Below are positions 23,635 through 32,984 of a stretch of 32,984 nucleotides of DNA, in pieces. The notes below the pieces were generated by a model. The model searched no databases. It saw nothing but the letters and a program-made list of their open reading frames with translations, and was not told the DNA's origin. How positions within the stretch are numbered: position 1 is the first letter of the stretch; every line of letters begins with the position of its first letter. The stretch comes from Gammaproteobacteria bacterium (GTDB lineage: Bacteria; Pseudomonadota; Gammaproteobacteria; SZUA-140), in contig JADLET010000119.1 of the NCBI GenBank assembly GCA_020845975.1, positions 1 to 32,984 of the forward strand, read 5' to 3'. Both the position numbers and the translations under genes were made by a program.

Positions 23635-25443
23635 TCAGCGCCCCGCGTACAGGCGGTCGATCACGGCGCCGGCCTGCTCCGCGATGCGCTGGCGGCGCAA
23701 CTTGAGCGTCGGAGTCTGCATGCCGTTCTCCACCGTCCACGGGTCGAGACTCAGACTGAAGCGTCGTATGCGCGCGTAACCTGGAAATTTCCGCGTCAGT
23801 CCTTCGATCCGCCGTCCCACCTCGCGAACTACGATCGGCGACTGCAATGCGCGCGGATCGTCCTGTGGCATGTCCAGTTGCCGGGCCAGCACTGACCAGC
23901 GTTCACGGTTCAGTACCAGCAGCGCGGACAGACAGGGCCGGCCCTCGCCCACTACCAGTACCTGTTCAAACAAGGGATCAGAGGCCAGCGCCATCTCCAT
24001 GTCCGCCGGAGAAACCTTCTCGCCATTGGACAGCACGATGATGTCCTTGAGCCGCCCCGTAATATAGATAAAACCATTCTCGATCTTTCCCTTGTCGCCG
24101 GTATGCAGCCAGCCCTCGGCGTCAATCGCGGCCGTGGTCGCCGCGGGATCGTTCAGGTAACCCAGCATCACACCGGGACTGCGCGCAAGCAGCTCGCCCT
24201 GTTCGGTGACCTTGATCTCGACGTCGCGCAAGGGACGCCCCACGCTCGCCGGGTCGTTGTCGTCCACACAGTTTCCGCTCAACACGGGACTCGCCTCGGT
24301 CATACCGTATCCCTGGATCAGCGGCAGGCCCAGCCCGATGAAGGTGCGCGCGACCTCCTCCGGGAGTGGCGCGCCGCCACACACCGCGAGGCGGATCCTG
24401 CCACCAAGACGGGCGAGCACCTTGCCGGCGACCAAGCGCCGCAGCAGCGGCCATAGCAACAGCGCCGGACTCCACGCCGCCCGTCCTCGCAGAAATTGAA
24501 AGCGTGCCCAGCCGGTATCGACCGCGCGGCGGAACAAGCCGCGCGCCAGCGCGGAGCGCCCCTCCATCTGCGTCTGAATCCGGTCATGGATGCGTTCGTA
24601 GATCCGCGGCACGGAGATCAGCGCCGTGGGACGCACCGTGGCCAGATCCTCGCCGAGCTGCGCGACCGAGCGCGCGAAGGCCACGCGGGCGTTCGCCATC
24701 ATGGGCAGGTAATAACCCACGGTGCGCTCCAGCGTGTGCGACAAGGGCAGGAAGGACAGAAACGTATCAGCAGCACTCACCGGATTGCTGCAATAGCTGG
24801 CATGCGCATTCCACAGGATGTTGCCGTGCGTCAGCATCACGCCCTTGGCGCGCCCGGCGGTGCCGGAGGTATACACGATCGCGGCAAGGTCATCCCGACT
24901 GCCACCCCTGCCCGCCGGTTCGGGGGCATGGCCGGTCGCGGCGTCCAGCCATTGTCGCAACGTCTTCACACGGGGATCATTCACCGCGCCGTCCTCGCGC
25001 ACAACAATCCGTTGCAAGGAATCGGAACCAGCGAGCACCAGGCGTAATGCATCCCAGCGTTCCGGCTGGTCGAGCAGCAGCAGCCGCGCGCCGGTTTCAT
25101 GCAGGATATAGGCGACATTGTCCGGCCGGTCATTCACGAACAGGGGCACCACCACGAGCCCCAGACTCATCGCCGCCTGATCCACGCACACCCACTCGAC
25201 GCCATTCGGCAGCATGACGGCGATGCGCTCTCCGGACGCCAGCCCTTCGCCGCTCAAGGCAGCGCGCCAGCGCTCCACCTCCGCCGCGATATCGGCCCAG
25301 GACAAATCCCGCCACTCACTACTGGCCGCATCGAAATAGCGGTAGGCCGGAGACCGCGGGTTGCGCCGGACGCGCTCATAAAACAACTCGGACAAGGTAT
25401 TCACCTCGCCGGGCAGTATCAGGTCCGGATTCTCCAGGATCAT
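23635..25443 (-). CDS. Long-chain fatty-acid-CoA ligase (AMP-binding)
   Basis: Activates fatty acids to acyl-CoA through an acyl-adenylate. The protein has 602 residues from ATG 25443 (MILENPDLILPGE), with GGAG upstream; ATG 25455 is the alternative. It has the P-loop-like motif IVYTSGTAGRAKGVMLTH, LPLSHTLERTVGYY, the adenine-binding QGYGMTEASPV, the hinge WLHTGDKGKIENGFIYITGRLKDIIVLSNGEKVSP and a C-terminal domain. The overall form is that of the FadD15-like group (about 600 residues) and not of E. coli FadD. It is followed one base later by the thioesterase gene. The chain length of its substrate is not readable from sequence. Confidence 0.92.
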   Translation of the reverse strand: MILENPDLILPGEVNTLSELFYERVRRNPRSPAYRYFDAASSEWRDLSWADIAAEVERWRAALSGEGLASGERIAVMLPNGVEWVCVDQAAMSLGLVVVPLFVNDRPDNVAYILHETGARLLLLDQPERWDALRLVLAGSDSLQRIVVREDGAVNDPRVKTLRQWLDAATGHAPEPAGRGGSRDDLAAIVYTSGTAGRAKGVMLTHGNILWNAHASYCSNPVSAADTFLSFLPLSHTLERTVGYYLPMMANARVAFARSVAQLGEDLATVRPTALISVPRIYERIHDRIQTQMEGRSALARGLFRRAVDTGWARFQFLRGRAAWSPALLLWPLLRRLVAGKVLARLGGRIRLAVCGGAPLPEEVARTFIGLGLPLIQGYGMTEASPVLSGNCVDDNDPASVGRPLRDVEIKVTEQGELLARSPGVMLGYLNDPAATTAAIDAEGWLHTGDKGKIENGFIYITGRLKDIIVLSNGEKVSPADMEMALASDPLFEQVLVVGEGRPCLSALLVLNRERWSVLARQLDMPQDDPRALQSPIVVREVGRRIEGLTRKFPGYARIRRFSLSLDPWTVENGMQTPTLKLRRQRIAEQAGAVIDRLYAGR

Positions 25444-25616
25444 GCGCTTCTCCATCGTGTGACTTGGCCCGCTGTGGCCGGCGATTCGGCCCCGCCGGCC
25501 GCCCCGTGATGACGCGAACCCGGCGCCTGATATGATACCGGCATCCGGGCCGCCGTCACCCACTCTCTCTGCACGGAGTCGCGGGAAAACAGTCCCATGG
25601 TATCCCGACAGCGTAT

Positions 25617-25645
25617 TTGTCTTTACCCTCTCCCCGCGCTAGGCT
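25617..25645 (+). promoter_or_regulatory. Candidate promoter for xthA
   Basis: TTGTCT (25617-25622), a 17-bp spacer and TAGGCT (25640-25645), placing the transcript start near 25652 and leaving a leader of about 29 nt. A second -10-like hexamer, TATGAT, lies at 25531-25536 without a clear -35. Confidence 0.35.
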
Positions 25646-25680
25646 GCGGAAACACAGCCTGACCCTGGAACAACGCCCCC

Positions 25681-26448
25681 ATGATGATCGCTTCCTGGAA
25701 CGTCAACTCTCTGCGTGTGCGCCTGCCGCAGGTGCTCGACTGGCTCACCGCCGCGCAGCCGGACATCCTGGCCCTGCAGGAAACCAAGCTGCAGGACGAA
25801 CAGTTTCCGCGCGAGGAGCTCCTCGCCGCCGGCTATCAGGCGGCGTTCTCGGGACAAAAAACCTACAACGGCGTCGCCATCCTGACGCGGGAAACGGCAA
25901 GCGATGTCCTGCGGGACATCCCCGGCCTGGACGATCCGCAGCGGCGCATCCTTGCCCTCACCTGCGGCGGGGTCCGCGTGATCAATCTCTACGTGCCCAA
26001 CGGGGAGAGTGTCGCCTCCGACAAGTATCGCTACAAGCTGGACTGGTTCGCCGCGGTGACGGAATTCGTCCGCGGCGAGCTCGCCATTCACCCCGACCTG
26101 GTCGTGCTGGGCGATTTCAATATCGCGCCCGCGCCGCTCGACGTGCACGATCCGGCGGCCTGGGAAGGCCAGGTACTGTTCAGCATGCCGGAGCGCGCGG
26201 CCTTCGATCGCCTGCTCGCGACCGGTCTGTGCGACACCCTGCGCCTGAAGCACCCCGATGAAACGGTGTACAGCTGGTGGGATTACCGCATGGCGGCCTT
26301 CCGGCGCAACCTCGGGCTGCGCATCGACCACATCCTCGCCAGCCAGCGCCTGTGCGAACGTTGTCTCGACTGTCGCGTCGACGCGACGCCGCGCGCCTGG
26401 GAACGCCCCTCGGATCACGCGCCGGTAATCGCCGAATTCGAGCGCTGA
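25681..26448 (+). CDS. xthA: Exodeoxyribonuclease III
   Basis: AP endonuclease and 3' exonuclease of base-excision repair. The protein has 255 residues with all motifs of the exonuclease-endonuclease-phosphatase fold: SWNVNSLR, metal-binding Glu34 in LALQETK, NLYVPNGE, the catalytic Asp and Asn in VLGDFNIAP, WWDYR and LRIDHILAS, and the terminal RPSDHAPVIAEF with the catalytic His. The codons ATG ATG open the gene; either may start it, and no strong ribosome site is visible. Divergent from the acyl-CoA ligase gene. Confidence 0.95.
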   Translation: MMIASWNVNSLRVRLPQVLDWLTAAQPDILALQETKLQDEQFPREELLAAGYQAAFSGQKTYNGVAILTRETASDVLRDIPGLDDPQRRILALTCGGVRVINLYVPNGESVASDKYRYKLDWFAAVTEFVRGELAIHPDLVVLGDFNIAPAPLDVHDPAAWEGQVLFSMPERAAFDRLLATGLCDTLRLKHPDETVYSWWDYRMAAFRRNLGLRIDHILASQRLCERCLDCRVDATPRAWERPSDHAPVIAEFER

Positions 26449-26472
26449 AACGCGCGATCGCGAGCAAGCACG

Positions 26473-26478
26473 TATAAT
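26473..26478 (+). promoter_or_regulatory. -10 element upstream of ubiD
   Basis: Perfect TATAAT 64 nt before the ubiD start, inside the 93-nt gap after xthA. No recognisable -35 at the usual distance, so this may be a weak or activator-dependent promoter. Confidence 0.4.
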
Positions 26479-26541
26479 GGAGCGGCTTGCATCGCCATCC
26501 GGCCCGCCACGCCGGCCCAACCATTACAGGCGAGTCCTTCC

Positions 26542-28017
26542 ATGAAATACCGCGATCTGCGCGACTTCATCGCCGCGCTGGAACAGAAAGGCGACCTGAT
26601 CCGCGTGCGGACCGAGGTCGACCCGTATCTCGAGATGACCGAGATCTGCGACCGCACGCTGCGCAAAGGCGGTCCGGCGCTGCTGTTCGAGCGCCCCAAG
26701 GGTCATGACATCCCCGTACTGGCCAATCTGTTCGGCACGCCCGAACGCGTCGCGCTCGGCATGGGGACGGATTCAGTCGCGGCCCTGCGCGAGACCGGCA
26801 AGCTGCTCGCCTACCTGAAGGAACCGGAACCTCCGGCCGGGCTGCGCGATGCCTGGGACAAATGGCCGGTGCTCAAGCAGGTACTCAACATGAGCCCGAA
26901 GACGGTCAGCGACGCGCCGTGCCAGCGCAAGATCATCGAAGGCGAAGCGGTGGACCTCGCGCGCCTGCCTATCCAGACCTGCTGGCCGGGCGACGCCGCG
27001 CCGCTGATCACCTGGGCCCTGGTCGTCACGCGCGGGCCGCACAAGCCGCGCCAGAACCTGGGCATCTACCGCCAGCAGGTGATCGGGCGCAATCGCGTCA
27101 TCATGCGCTGGCTGGCGCATCGCGGCGGCGCGCTCGACTACCGCGACTGGCAACTCGCGCACCCGGGCGAACCGTTCCCGGTCGCCGTCGCGCTCGGCGC
27201 AGATCCGGCCACCATTCTGGGTGCAGTGACGCCGGTGCCCGATACATTATCGGAATACGCCTTCGCGGGCCTGCTGCGCGGCGGACGCACCGAAGTCGTC
27301 AAATGCCTCGGCAGCGATCTCTCCGTACCGGCGAGCGCCGAATTCGTGCTCGAGGGTCACATCCATCCCGGCGATGAAGCGCCCGAAGGACCGTTCGGCG
27401 ACCATACCGGCTATTACAACGAGGTCGAGCGCTTCCCGGTCTTCACCATCGATCGCATCACCCACCGCGATAATCCGATCTATCACAGCACCTACACCGG
27501 ACGACCGCCGGACGAGCCCGCGGTGCTCGGCGTCGCGCTCAACGAGGTGTTCATACCGATCCTGCAAAAACAGTTTCCGGAGATCGTCGACTTCTACCTG
27601 CCGCCCGAGGGCTGTTCCTACCGCCTCGCCTGCGTCAGCCTGCGCAAGCAGTATCCCGGTCACGCCAAGCGCGTGATGTTCGGTGTCTGGTCGTTCCTGC
27701 GCCAGTTCATGTACACCAAGTTCATCATCGTCACCGATGACGATGTGAACGTGCGCGACTGGAAGGACGTGGTATGGGCCATGACCACGCGCATGGACCC
27801 GGCGCGCGATACCGTCGTCATCGAAAACACGCCGATCGACTACCTCGACTTCGCATCGCCCGTCTCCGGGCTCGGCTCCAAGATCGGCTTCGACGCCACC
27901 AACAAATGGCCGGGCGAGACACAGCGCGCCTGGGGCACGCCGATCTGCATGTCCGACGAGGTGCGCCAGCGCGTGGACGCGATCTGGGACGAGCTCGGGA
28001 TCCCGCTGGATCCCTGA
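26542..28017 (+). CDS. ubiD: 3-octaprenyl-4-hydroxybenzoate decarboxylase UbiD
   Basis: Decarboxylates polyprenyl-4-hydroxybenzoate in ubiquinone synthesis, using prenylated FMN made by UbiX (not encoded here). The protein has 491 residues, very close to E. coli UbiD (497). Family segments visible: [87 protein letters not shown] with the catalytic acidic residues, and [13 protein letters not shown]. Ubiquinone use fits an aerobic or facultative gammaproteobacterium. Its own TATAAT lies upstream; a GC hairpin without a U-tract follows. Confidence 0.96.
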   Translation: MKYRDLRDFIAALEQKGDLIRVRTEVDPYLEMTEICDRTLRKGGPALLFERPKGHDIPVLANLFGTPERVALGMGTDSVAALRETGKLLAYLKEPEPPAGLRDAWDKWPVLKQVLNMSPKTVSDAPCQRKIIEGEAVDLARLPIQTCWPGDAAPLITWALVVTRGPHKPRQNLGIYRQQVIGRNRVIMRWLAHRGGALDYRDWQLAHPGEPFPVAVALGADPATILGAVTPVPDTLSEYAFAGLLRGGRTEVVKCLGSDLSVPASAEFVLEGHIHPGDEAPEGPFGDHTGYYNEVERFPVFTIDRITHRDNPIYHSTYTGRPPDEPAVLGVALNEVFIPILQKQFPEIVDFYLPPEGCSYRLACVSLRKQYPGHAKRVMFGVWSFLRQFMYTKFIIVTDDDVNVRDWKDVVWAMTTRMDPARDTVVIENTPIDYLDFASPVSGLGSKIGFDATNKWPGETQRAWGTPICMSDEVRQRVDAIWDELGIPLDP

Positions 28018-28023
28018 GACCGC

Positions 28024-28042
28024 GCGCCGGGCGCCCCGGCGC
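28024..28042 (+). terminator. GC hairpin after ubiD
   Basis: 8-bp stem GCGCCGGG/CCCGGCGC around a 3-nt loop, 7 bases after the ubiD stop and just before the dapF promoter. No U-tract follows, so this is at best a weak or Rho-assisted terminator. Confidence 0.4.
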
Positions 28043-28071
28043 TGCACACATCCGGGCAAGCTTGCTATACT
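28043..28071 (+). promoter_or_regulatory. Promoter for dapF
   Basis: TGCACA (28043-28048), a 17-bp spacer and TATACT (28066-28071), the latter preceded by TGC as in an extended -10. The transcript would begin near 28078 and carry dapF, the DUF484 gene and xerC. Confidence 0.6.
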
Positions 28072-28104
28072 GCGGCCAGGTTCACTGGGAGCGCCACCAA
28101 TACT

Positions 28105-28950
28105 GTGCCGACCGCCAATATCAGCCTGCCATTCAGCAAGATGCACGGACTGGGCAATGACTTCGTCATCATCGACGCCGTCAGCCGGCCCGTGTCACTC
28201 AGCCCCGAACAGATCCGCTACCTCGCCGACCGCCACACAGGCATCGGCTGCGACCAGTTGCTGCTGGTCGAGCCCGCGACTGACGCGAGCGCCGACTTCC
28301 GTTACAGGATCTTCAACGCCGACGGCAGCGAGGCCGGGCAGTGCGGCAACGGAGCGCGCTGCTTCGCCCGCTTCGTGCGCGAACACGGTCTGACCACGAA
28401 GGACCAGCTCGTGCTGGAAACACGCGGCGGGCTGCTGCGCACACAGCTGCTGGACGGCAACCTGGTCACGGTGGACATGGGGCCGCCGCGCCTCGATCCC
28501 GCCGCCATACCCTTCGTCACCGATCAGCCCGGACCGGCCTATACCCTCGATGTCGACGGCGAGCATATCGAGATCAACGCCGTTTCCATGGGGAATCCGC
28601 ACGCCGTCCTGCGGGTCGACGATGTCACCCGCGCCCCGGTGGAACAGCTCGGCCCCCGGCTGGAACGCGACCGGCGCTTTCCGGAGGGCGTCAATGTCGG
28701 CTTCATGGAGATCGAGGATCGCGCGCACATCCGCCTGCGCGTCTTCGAGCGCGGCGCCGGCGAGACGCTCGCCTGCGGCACCGGCGCCTGCGCCGCCGTG
28801 GTCGCCGGCCAGCTGCGCGGCCTGCTCGATCAACGCGTCGCCGTGGAACTGCCGGGCGGCAAGCTGTTCATTGAATGGGAAGGCGGCGGCGCCAGCGTCG
28901 CCATGACCGGTCCCGCCAAACTGGTATTCGAAGGAAGCATCGCCTTATGA
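28105..28950 (+). CDS. dapF: Diaminopimelate epimerase
   Basis: Converts LL- to meso-diaminopimelate for lysine and peptidoglycan synthesis. The protein has 281 residues with a GTG start at 28105. This start keeps the first strand ([18 protein letters not shown]) that is complete in E. coli DapF; starting at the ATG at 28141 would remove it. The two catalytic cysteines are Cys80 ([12 protein letters not shown]) and Cys224 ([11 protein letters not shown]). [13 protein letters not shown] and [11 protein letters not shown] are also typical. A GGGAG lies about 12 nt upstream. The end overlaps the next gene as ATGA. Confidence 0.96.
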   Translation: MPTANISLPFSKMHGLGNDFVIIDAVSRPVSLSPEQIRYLADRHTGIGCDQLLLVEPATDASADFRYRIFNADGSEAGQCGNGARCFARFVREHGLTTKDQLVLETRGGLLRTQLLDGNLVTVDMGPPRLDPAAIPFVTDQPGPAYTLDVDGEHIEINAVSMGNPHAVLRVDDVTRAPVEQLGPRLERDRRFPEGVNVGFMEIEDRAHIRLRVFERGAGETLACGTGACAAVVAGQLRGLLDQRVAVELPGGKLFIEWEGGGASVAMTGPAKLVFEGSIAL

Positions 28951-29690
28951 GCACATCGCAGACCAGCGCCACGGGCGACCTGCCGACACTGACCGCGCAG
29001 ACCGTCGAAGACTATCTGCGCCGCCATCCGGAGTTCTTCCAGGGACGCGACGACCTGATCCGCGCGCTCACCCTGCCCCACCTCACCGGCGGCGCCATCT
29101 CGCTGGTGGAACGCCAGGTCGCGCTGCTGCGCGAGGAGACCCAGCGCTACCGCGCCCAACTGCAGGAGCTGGTTCAGATCGCGCGTTACAACGACGAACT
29201 CATCGCGCGCCTGCAGCAGCTCACCGTCAAACTGATGGACTGCGCGACGCTGGATCAGGCCCTCGCCCTGCTCGAGACCGGATTGCGGCAGGACTTTCAT
29301 GCCGACGCGGCGACATTGCGCCTGTTCCCGGCCTCCGGCGCAGCCGGCTTCGATGCCGGCGCGCTCACCTTCCTGAATGTCGAGGCCATCGAATCAGACA
29401 GCCTGGCGTCATCGCTGCAGCCGATCCTCACCGCCGGCAGACCGGTGTGCGGACATCTGCCGAACGAACAACTGGTACAGCTCTTTCCGACGACCGCGGG
29501 CGAAATCGGTTCGGCGGCGCTGCTGCCGCTCGCGGGGGCTAGCGGCGAATCCGTGGTCGGCCTGCTCGCCATCGGCAGCCGCGACGCGGAGCGCTTCACG
29601 CCGGAAATGGCCACCACCTATCTCAATTACATGAATGAACTGATCGGCCGCAAGCTCGCCGCCTGCCTGCGTAGCGCGCCGCCTGTCTGA
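28947..29690 (+). CDS. DUF484 family protein (GAF-like)
   Basis: Protein of 247 residues in the DUF484 family found between dapF and xerC in gammaproteobacteria. An N-terminal helical region contains [19 protein letters not shown] and a probable coiled coil (about 55-95, [22 protein letters not shown]). A GAF-like domain follows, ending in [27 protein letters not shown]. The ligand and function are not known. The start ATG overlaps the dapF stop (ATGA), showing translational coupling; an earlier in-frame ATG inside dapF is rejected. xerC begins 3 nt after its stop. Confidence 0.9.
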   Translation: MSTSQTSATGDLPTLTAQTVEDYLRRHPEFFQGRDDLIRALTLPHLTGGAISLVERQVALLREETQRYRAQLQELVQIARYNDELIARLQQLTVKLMDCATLDQALALLETGLRQDFHADAATLRLFPASGAAGFDAGALTFLNVEAIESDSLASSLQPILTAGRPVCGHLPNEQLVQLFPTTAGEIGSAALLPLAGASGESVVGLLAIGSRDAERFTPEMATTYLNYMNELIGRKLAACLRSAPPV

Positions 29691-29693
29691 GGC

Positions 29694-30596
29694 ATGGAAC
29701 GCTCCGGCTGGATCGCGCACTTCCTGGAAAGCCTGCGCGTCGAACGCCGGCTCTCCCCGCACACCCTGTCCGCATACCGGCGCGACCTCGCCAGTCTCGA
29801 TGCCTTCTGCGCCGCGGAGGCAATCGCGCACTGGAATCAGCTGACCGCGCATCACATCCGCGCCCTGGTCGCGGCGCAGCACCGGCGCGGGCTCGACGGC
29901 CGCAGCCTGCAGCGCCTGCTCTCCGCCCTGCGCAGTTTCTTCGAATACCTGATAGGACAACAGGAACTGGGACATAACCCGGCAGCCGGCATCCGCGCCC
30001 CGAAATCACCGCGCCGACTGCCGGACACCCTCGACGTGGATCAGATGATCCGCCTGCTCGAACTGCCCGCGGACGGGCCGCTGGCGATACGCGACCGCGC
30101 CATCATGGAACTGTTCTACTCCTCGGGCCTGCGCCTGTCCGAGCTGGTCAATCTCGACATCACCGATCTCGATCTGAACGACGGCACCGTGCGCGTCACC
30201 GGCAAAGGCAACAAGACCCGGATAGTCCCGGTCGGACGCCATGCGCGCGAAGCGCTCAAGACCTGGATCGATCAACGCATGGCCATCCCCGGTCCGGACG
30301 AACAGGCGCTGTTCATCGGACTGGCCGGACGACGCATGACGCCGCGCGCGATCCAGGCCCGCATCAAACTCTGGGCGCGCCGCCAGGGTCTGGACATCAA
30401 TCTCCACCCCCACATGCTGCGTCACTCCTTCGCCAGCCATCTGCTCGAATCCAGCGGCGACCTGCGCGCGGTGCAGGAATTGCTCGGCCACGCCGACATC
30501 TCCACCACCCAGATCTACACCCATCTCGACTTTCAGCACCTCGCCCAGGTCTACGATGCGGCGCACCCACGCGCGAAACGGCGCGGACGCGCCTGA
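29694..30596 (+). CDS. xerC: Tyrosine recombinase XerC
   Basis: Site-specific recombinase that, with XerD, resolves chromosome dimers at dif during division. The protein has 300 residues: an N-terminal core-binding SAM-like domain (1-95) and a catalytic domain with the complete set Arg147 (SSGLRLSEL), Lys171 (GKGNKTR), His240 and Arg243 ([12 protein letters not shown]), His266 ([14 protein letters not shown]) and nucleophile Tyr275. The position behind dapF and the DUF484 gene is the classic location of xerC rather than xerD or an integrase. Confidence 0.96.
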   Translation: MERSGWIAHFLESLRVERRLSPHTLSAYRRDLASLDAFCAAEAIAHWNQLTAHHIRALVAAQHRRGLDGRSLQRLLSALRSFFEYLIGQQELGHNPAAGIRAPKSPRRLPDTLDVDQMIRLLELPADGPLAIRDRAIMELFYSSGLRLSELVNLDITDLDLNDGTVRVTGKGNKTRIVPVGRHAREALKTWIDQRMAIPGPDEQALFIGLAGRRMTPRAIQARIKLWARRQGLDINLHPHMLRHSFASHLLESSGDLRAVQELLGHADISTTQIYTHLDFQHLAQVYDAAHPRAKRRGRA

Positions 30597-30605
30597 GGCA
30601 CTGCC

Positions 30606-32708
30606 ATGAACGAATCCACGCCGGGCAATGGACACGCGACGGGATCCGTCCCGGCCCTTATCAACCAGGCGCTCGCGCTCAGTCAGCAGCGCCGGCTGCC
30701 CGAGGCGGAACAGGCCTTGCGGCAGGCGCTGGTACTGGCGCCTGACAGCTTCGATGCCCTCCATCACCTGGGCATCCTCCGCTTTCAGGCGGGAGACAAG
30801 GATGACGCGCTGAGATTACTCGCCCTTGCCTGCGAACAAGATCCGCGCAACGCGCTCGCGCAATACAACCAGGGCATCGTGCTCGAGGCGCTGGCGAGGC
30901 CGGACGACGCCCTGGCCTGTTACGACAGGGCCATCGCGCTCGAACCCGGCTTTGCCGCGGCCCTGTTCAATCGCGGCCAGGTCCACCGCAAGTCGGGACG
31001 CAATCGCGAGGCGCTGGCGGATTTCGAACAGGCGATCGCCCGCAAGCCGGACTTCGCCGAGGCCCACAATAACCGCGGCAATGTCCTGCAGGACCTGGGA
31101 CGCCATCAGGAAGCGCTGGCGAGTTTCGACGAGGCGATCCGGCGCAAGCCCGACTTCGCCCTGGCCCACCTCAATCGCGGCGTTGCCCTGCGCACACTCG
31201 GCCGGGCACAGGAGGCCCTCGTGATCTTCGACCGGGCGGTCACGCTGATGCCCGGCCTCGCCGAGGCGCACGCCAACCGCGGCATCGTCCTGCGCGACCT
31301 CAACCGCCCGCGCGAGGCGCTGGAGAATCTCGATCGCGCCATCGCATTAAAACCGGGGTTCGCCGAGGCGCACAGTTATCGCGGCCGCGTCCTGCGCGAT
31401 CTGCATCGTCACGGGGAGGCGCTGGATAGCCTGGACCGCGCACTCGCGTTGAAACCCGGACTCGTTGATGCGCGCCTCGACCTCGGCGGCGCACAACGCG
31501 ACCTCGGCCGACTGCACGAGGCGCTGCGGACGTATGAACTCGCGCTCACGCTGATGCCCGATCTCGCCGAGGCGCATGCCAACCGCGCCATCGTCCTGCG
31601 CGACCTGAACCGCCACCCGGAGGCACTGGAAAGCCTGGACCGCGCACTCGCGCTAAAGCCCGACTCCGCCGCGGCGCACAACAACCGCGGCAATGTCCTG
31701 CGCGATCTGAACCGGCCGGCGGAGGCAATCATCAGTTACGAACAGGCGATCCGCCTCAAGCCGGACTTCGCCGAGGCCTATATGAACCTCGGCATTCAGA
31801 AACTGTTGCTGGGTGATTACGCGGGCGGCTGGCCGCTGTACGAGTGGCGGCGGAAAACGGATCAGTTCGCGGAATGGAGGCGGACGTTCGCCCAGCCCGA
31901 ATGGACGGGCGAGCAGCCGATCGCCGGCAAGACCCTGCTGCTGTACGCGGAACAGGGGCTGGGCGATGCGATCCAGTTCATGCGGTACGTCCCGATGGTG
32001 GAGTCCCTGGGCGCCACGGTCATCCTGGAGATCCCGGCGCCTCTCGCCACGCTGTCGGATACGCTGAACTCCAAGGCCAGACGAATCATCAAAGGCGCGA
32101 CGCCGCCGGACTTCGATCTGCATTGCCCGCTGATGAGCCTGCCGCTGGCATTCAAGACCCGCATCGAAACCCTCCCGGCCGAGCCCTCCTATCTCGCCGC
32201 CGATCCGCGCAAGACGGAGGAAGTGCGCGCGCGGCTCGGCGTCCGATCGAAAAAGCGGATCGGACTGGTGTGGTCAGGATACGCCGGACACAGGAATGAC
32301 CGCGATCGCAGTATCGCGCTACGCCGGCTGGAACCGCTGCTGCGACTGGACTTCGAATTCCATTCGCTGCAACGCGAAGTACGCCCGAACGATCTCACCG
32401 CGCAGACCGAGTTCACCCAAATCCTCCCGCATCAGGACGAACTCAAGGACTTTTCCGACACCGCGGCCCTGCTCTCCGAACTGGATCTGGTGATCACCGT
32501 GGACACCTCCGTCGCCCACCTCGCCGGCGCCCTGGGCAAGACCGCGTGGGTCATGCTGTCCACCCGCCCGGACTGGCGCTGGAGGTTGGAACGCAAGGAC
32601 AGCCCGTGGTATCCCAGCCTGCGCCTGTTCAGGCAGAAGAGTTCGGGGGATTGGGACGGGGTGATCGCAGAGATTTTAGATGAGTTACAGCTTACAACGC
32701 GTCCATAA
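30606..32708 (+). CDS. TPR protein with glycosyltransferase-like C-terminal domain
   Basis: Protein of 700 residues. Residues about 15-410 consist of eleven or more tandem 34-residue tetratricopeptide repeats (pattern A-x-NRG-x-L-x-LGR-x-EAL-x-x-DRAI-x-LKP). The C-terminal ~290 residues form a Rossmann-like domain with [41 protein letters not shown] and [26 protein letters not shown]. This resembles the GT9/OGT-like domain often fused to TPRs in proteobacteria. A role in glycan or protein glycosylation is possible, but neither substrate nor activity can be read from the sequence. It starts 9 nt after xerC. No signal peptide is seen, so it is probably cytoplasmic. The repeats are near-identical in DNA, with a 102-bp period. 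Confidence 0.85.
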   Translation: MNESTPGNGHATGSVPALINQALALSQQRRLPEAEQALRQALVLAPDSFDALHHLGILRFQAGDKDDALRLLALACEQDPRNALAQYNQGIVLEALARPDDALACYDRAIALEPGFAAALFNRGQVHRKSGRNREALADFEQAIARKPDFAEAHNNRGNVLQDLGRHQEALASFDEAIRRKPDFALAHLNRGVALRTLGRAQEALVIFDRAVTLMPGLAEAHANRGIVLRDLNRPREALENLDRAIALKPGFAEAHSYRGRVLRDLHRHGEALDSLDRALALKPGLVDARLDLGGAQRDLGRLHEALRTYELALTLMPDLAEAHANRAIVLRDLNRHPEALESLDRALALKPDSAAAHNNRGNVLRDLNRPAEAIISYEQAIRLKPDFAEAYMNLGIQKLLLGDYAGGWPLYEWRRKTDQFAEWRRTFAQPEWTGEQPIAGKTLLLYAEQGLGDAIQFMRYVPMVESLGATVILEIPAPLATLSDTLNSKARRIIKGATPPDFDLHCPLMSLPLAFKTRIETLPAEPSYLAADPRKTEEVRARLGVRSKKRIGLVWSGYAGHRNDRDRSIALRRLEPLLRLDFEFHSLQREVRPNDLTAQTEFTQILPHQDELKDFSDTAALLSELDLVITVDTSVAHLAGALGKTAWVMLSTRPDWRWRLERKDSPWYPSLRLFRQKSSGDWDGVIAEILDELQLTTRP
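30900..31790 (+). repeat. Tandem 102-bp coding repeats in the TPR gene
   Basis: Each repeat encodes one 34-residue TPR unit. Some copies are very similar: the segment starting at 31257 (CTCGCCGAGGCGCA...) recurs with few changes at 31563, exactly three periods (306 bases) later, and AACCGCGGCAATGTCCTG appears in the copies near 31071 and 31681. Such DNA similarity allows recombination between copies. Confidence 0.7.
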
Positions 32709-32729
32709 CCCAGTGTATAAGCCGATAAA

Positions 32730-32894
32730 TTAACGATGTAATGTCGGCTTCTCGGATGTGCCTTCGTTTTCAATGAAAATGTCGCCGGAAACATCCCCGG
32801 CCTCAATGGCGACAGCAAGTGCGGCAGATTCACGGCTTAACCCGGATTTCTGGATCAATTCCACAATCTTGTTTTCACGCTCTTCTGGTGTCAC
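32730..32894 (-). CDS. Small hypothetical protein, possibly frameshifted or coupled to a leader peptide
   Basis: A minus-strand frame of 54 codons from GTG 32894: TPEERENKIVELIQKSGLSR, then ESAALAVAIEAGDVSGDIF, charged and helix-prone. I do not recognise the family. A strong GGGAGG lies upstream of ATG 32920, but that ATG opens a different frame and gives only MLITELGRM before TGA (32893-32891), which overlaps the GTG start. Two readings fit: a leader peptide translationally coupled to the small gene, or a gene that lost one base at its start (ATGGCTGAT becoming ATGCTGAT), since the frame continues upstream as YADNRAGTY. GC content here is lower than in neighbouring genes. Confidence 0.35.
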   Translation of the reverse strand: MTPEERENKIVELIQKSGLSRESAALAVAIEAGDVSGDIFIENEGTSEKPTLHR

Positions 32895-32969
32895 ATACGT
32901 CCCAGCTCTGTTATCAGCATATCGTCCTCCCTAGCGACGTTGATCCTCATAACCCCTTTTTAATGTCGG
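32739..32969. repeat. Direct repeat TAATGTCGG flanking the terminal segment
   Basis: TAATGTCGG occurs at 32739-32747 and 32961-32969, on both sides of the small minus-strand frame; with one mismatch the match extends to 13 bases (TAATGTCGGyTTC). It could mark an inserted segment or be chance. No inverted repeats or transposase are visible. Confidence 0.25.
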
Positions 32970-32984
32970 TTTCAATCCTCGCCC
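32969..32984. CRISPR. Possible truncated CRISPR repeat at the window edge
   Basis: The last 16 bases, GTTTCAATCCTCGCCC, look like the reverse-complement start of type I-C-like CRISPR repeats, which end in GGATTGAAAC in crRNA orientation. If so, this is the outer repeat of an array that continues to the right and is transcribed toward this edge, so the leader would be at the far end. Only part of one repeat is visible, with no spacer and no cas gene. Confidence 0.35.

Noticed and set aside
32719-32750. AAGCCGA/TCGGCTT inverted repeat after the TPR gene as a terminator
   Set aside because: Only 7 bp with an 18-base loop and no T-run; too weak to call.

Overview
The window is a dense, GC-rich chromosomal segment that reads as a gammaproteobacterium. 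The neighbourhoods def/fmt/rsmB/DUF4390/ntrYX/trkAH, LysM protein/dprA/smg/topA and dapF/DUF484/xerC are typical of that class. The CysB-type regulator, TSUP permease and siroheme reductase suggest an organism with active inorganic sulfur metabolism, possibly a relative of the purple-sulfur or sulfur-oxidising lineages. That placement is inference.

Layout. 1-1586 (-): N-terminal half of cobalamin-dependent methionine synthase, running off the left edge. 1783-2676 (+): LpxL-type lipid A acyltransferase. 2671-13311 (-): one long collinear set of nine genes, read from right to left: def, fmt, rsmB, a DUF4390 exported protein, ntrY, ntrX, trkA, trkH and a small methyltransferase. It joins N-terminal processing of new proteins, rRNA methylation, a two-component system and potassium uptake. 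13458-16176 (+): LysM protein, dprA and smg, closed by a strong terminator. 16568-18883 (+): topA with its own promoter. 18874-23212: a sulfur module made of cysB (-) and, divergently, a TSUP permease, a long siroheme sulfite/nitrite reductase-like protein and a TusA-like domain. 23229-25443 (-): YciA-type thioesterase and long-chain acyl-CoA ligase. 25681-32708 (+): xthA, ubiD, dapF, DUF484, xerC and a TPR/glycosyltransferase-like protein. The last ~270 bases are less GC-rich and hold a tiny gene-like frame and, at the very edge, 16 bases resembling the start of a CRISPR repeat.

Most notable observations: (1) the TusA-like domain has no usable start codon and is joined to the reductase frame by a -1 shift exactly at a run of nine A, which suggests a slippage-made reductase-TusA fusion (or a homopolymer error); (2) that reductase has complete Cx5C...Cx3C cluster motifs in both halves instead of only the second; (3) Fmt has Leu where the family has its catalytic His; (4) NtrX lacks GAFTGA and the Walker B Asp, so it is probably not a sigma-54 activator. 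Family assignments come from recognised motifs and synteny. No database search was run.
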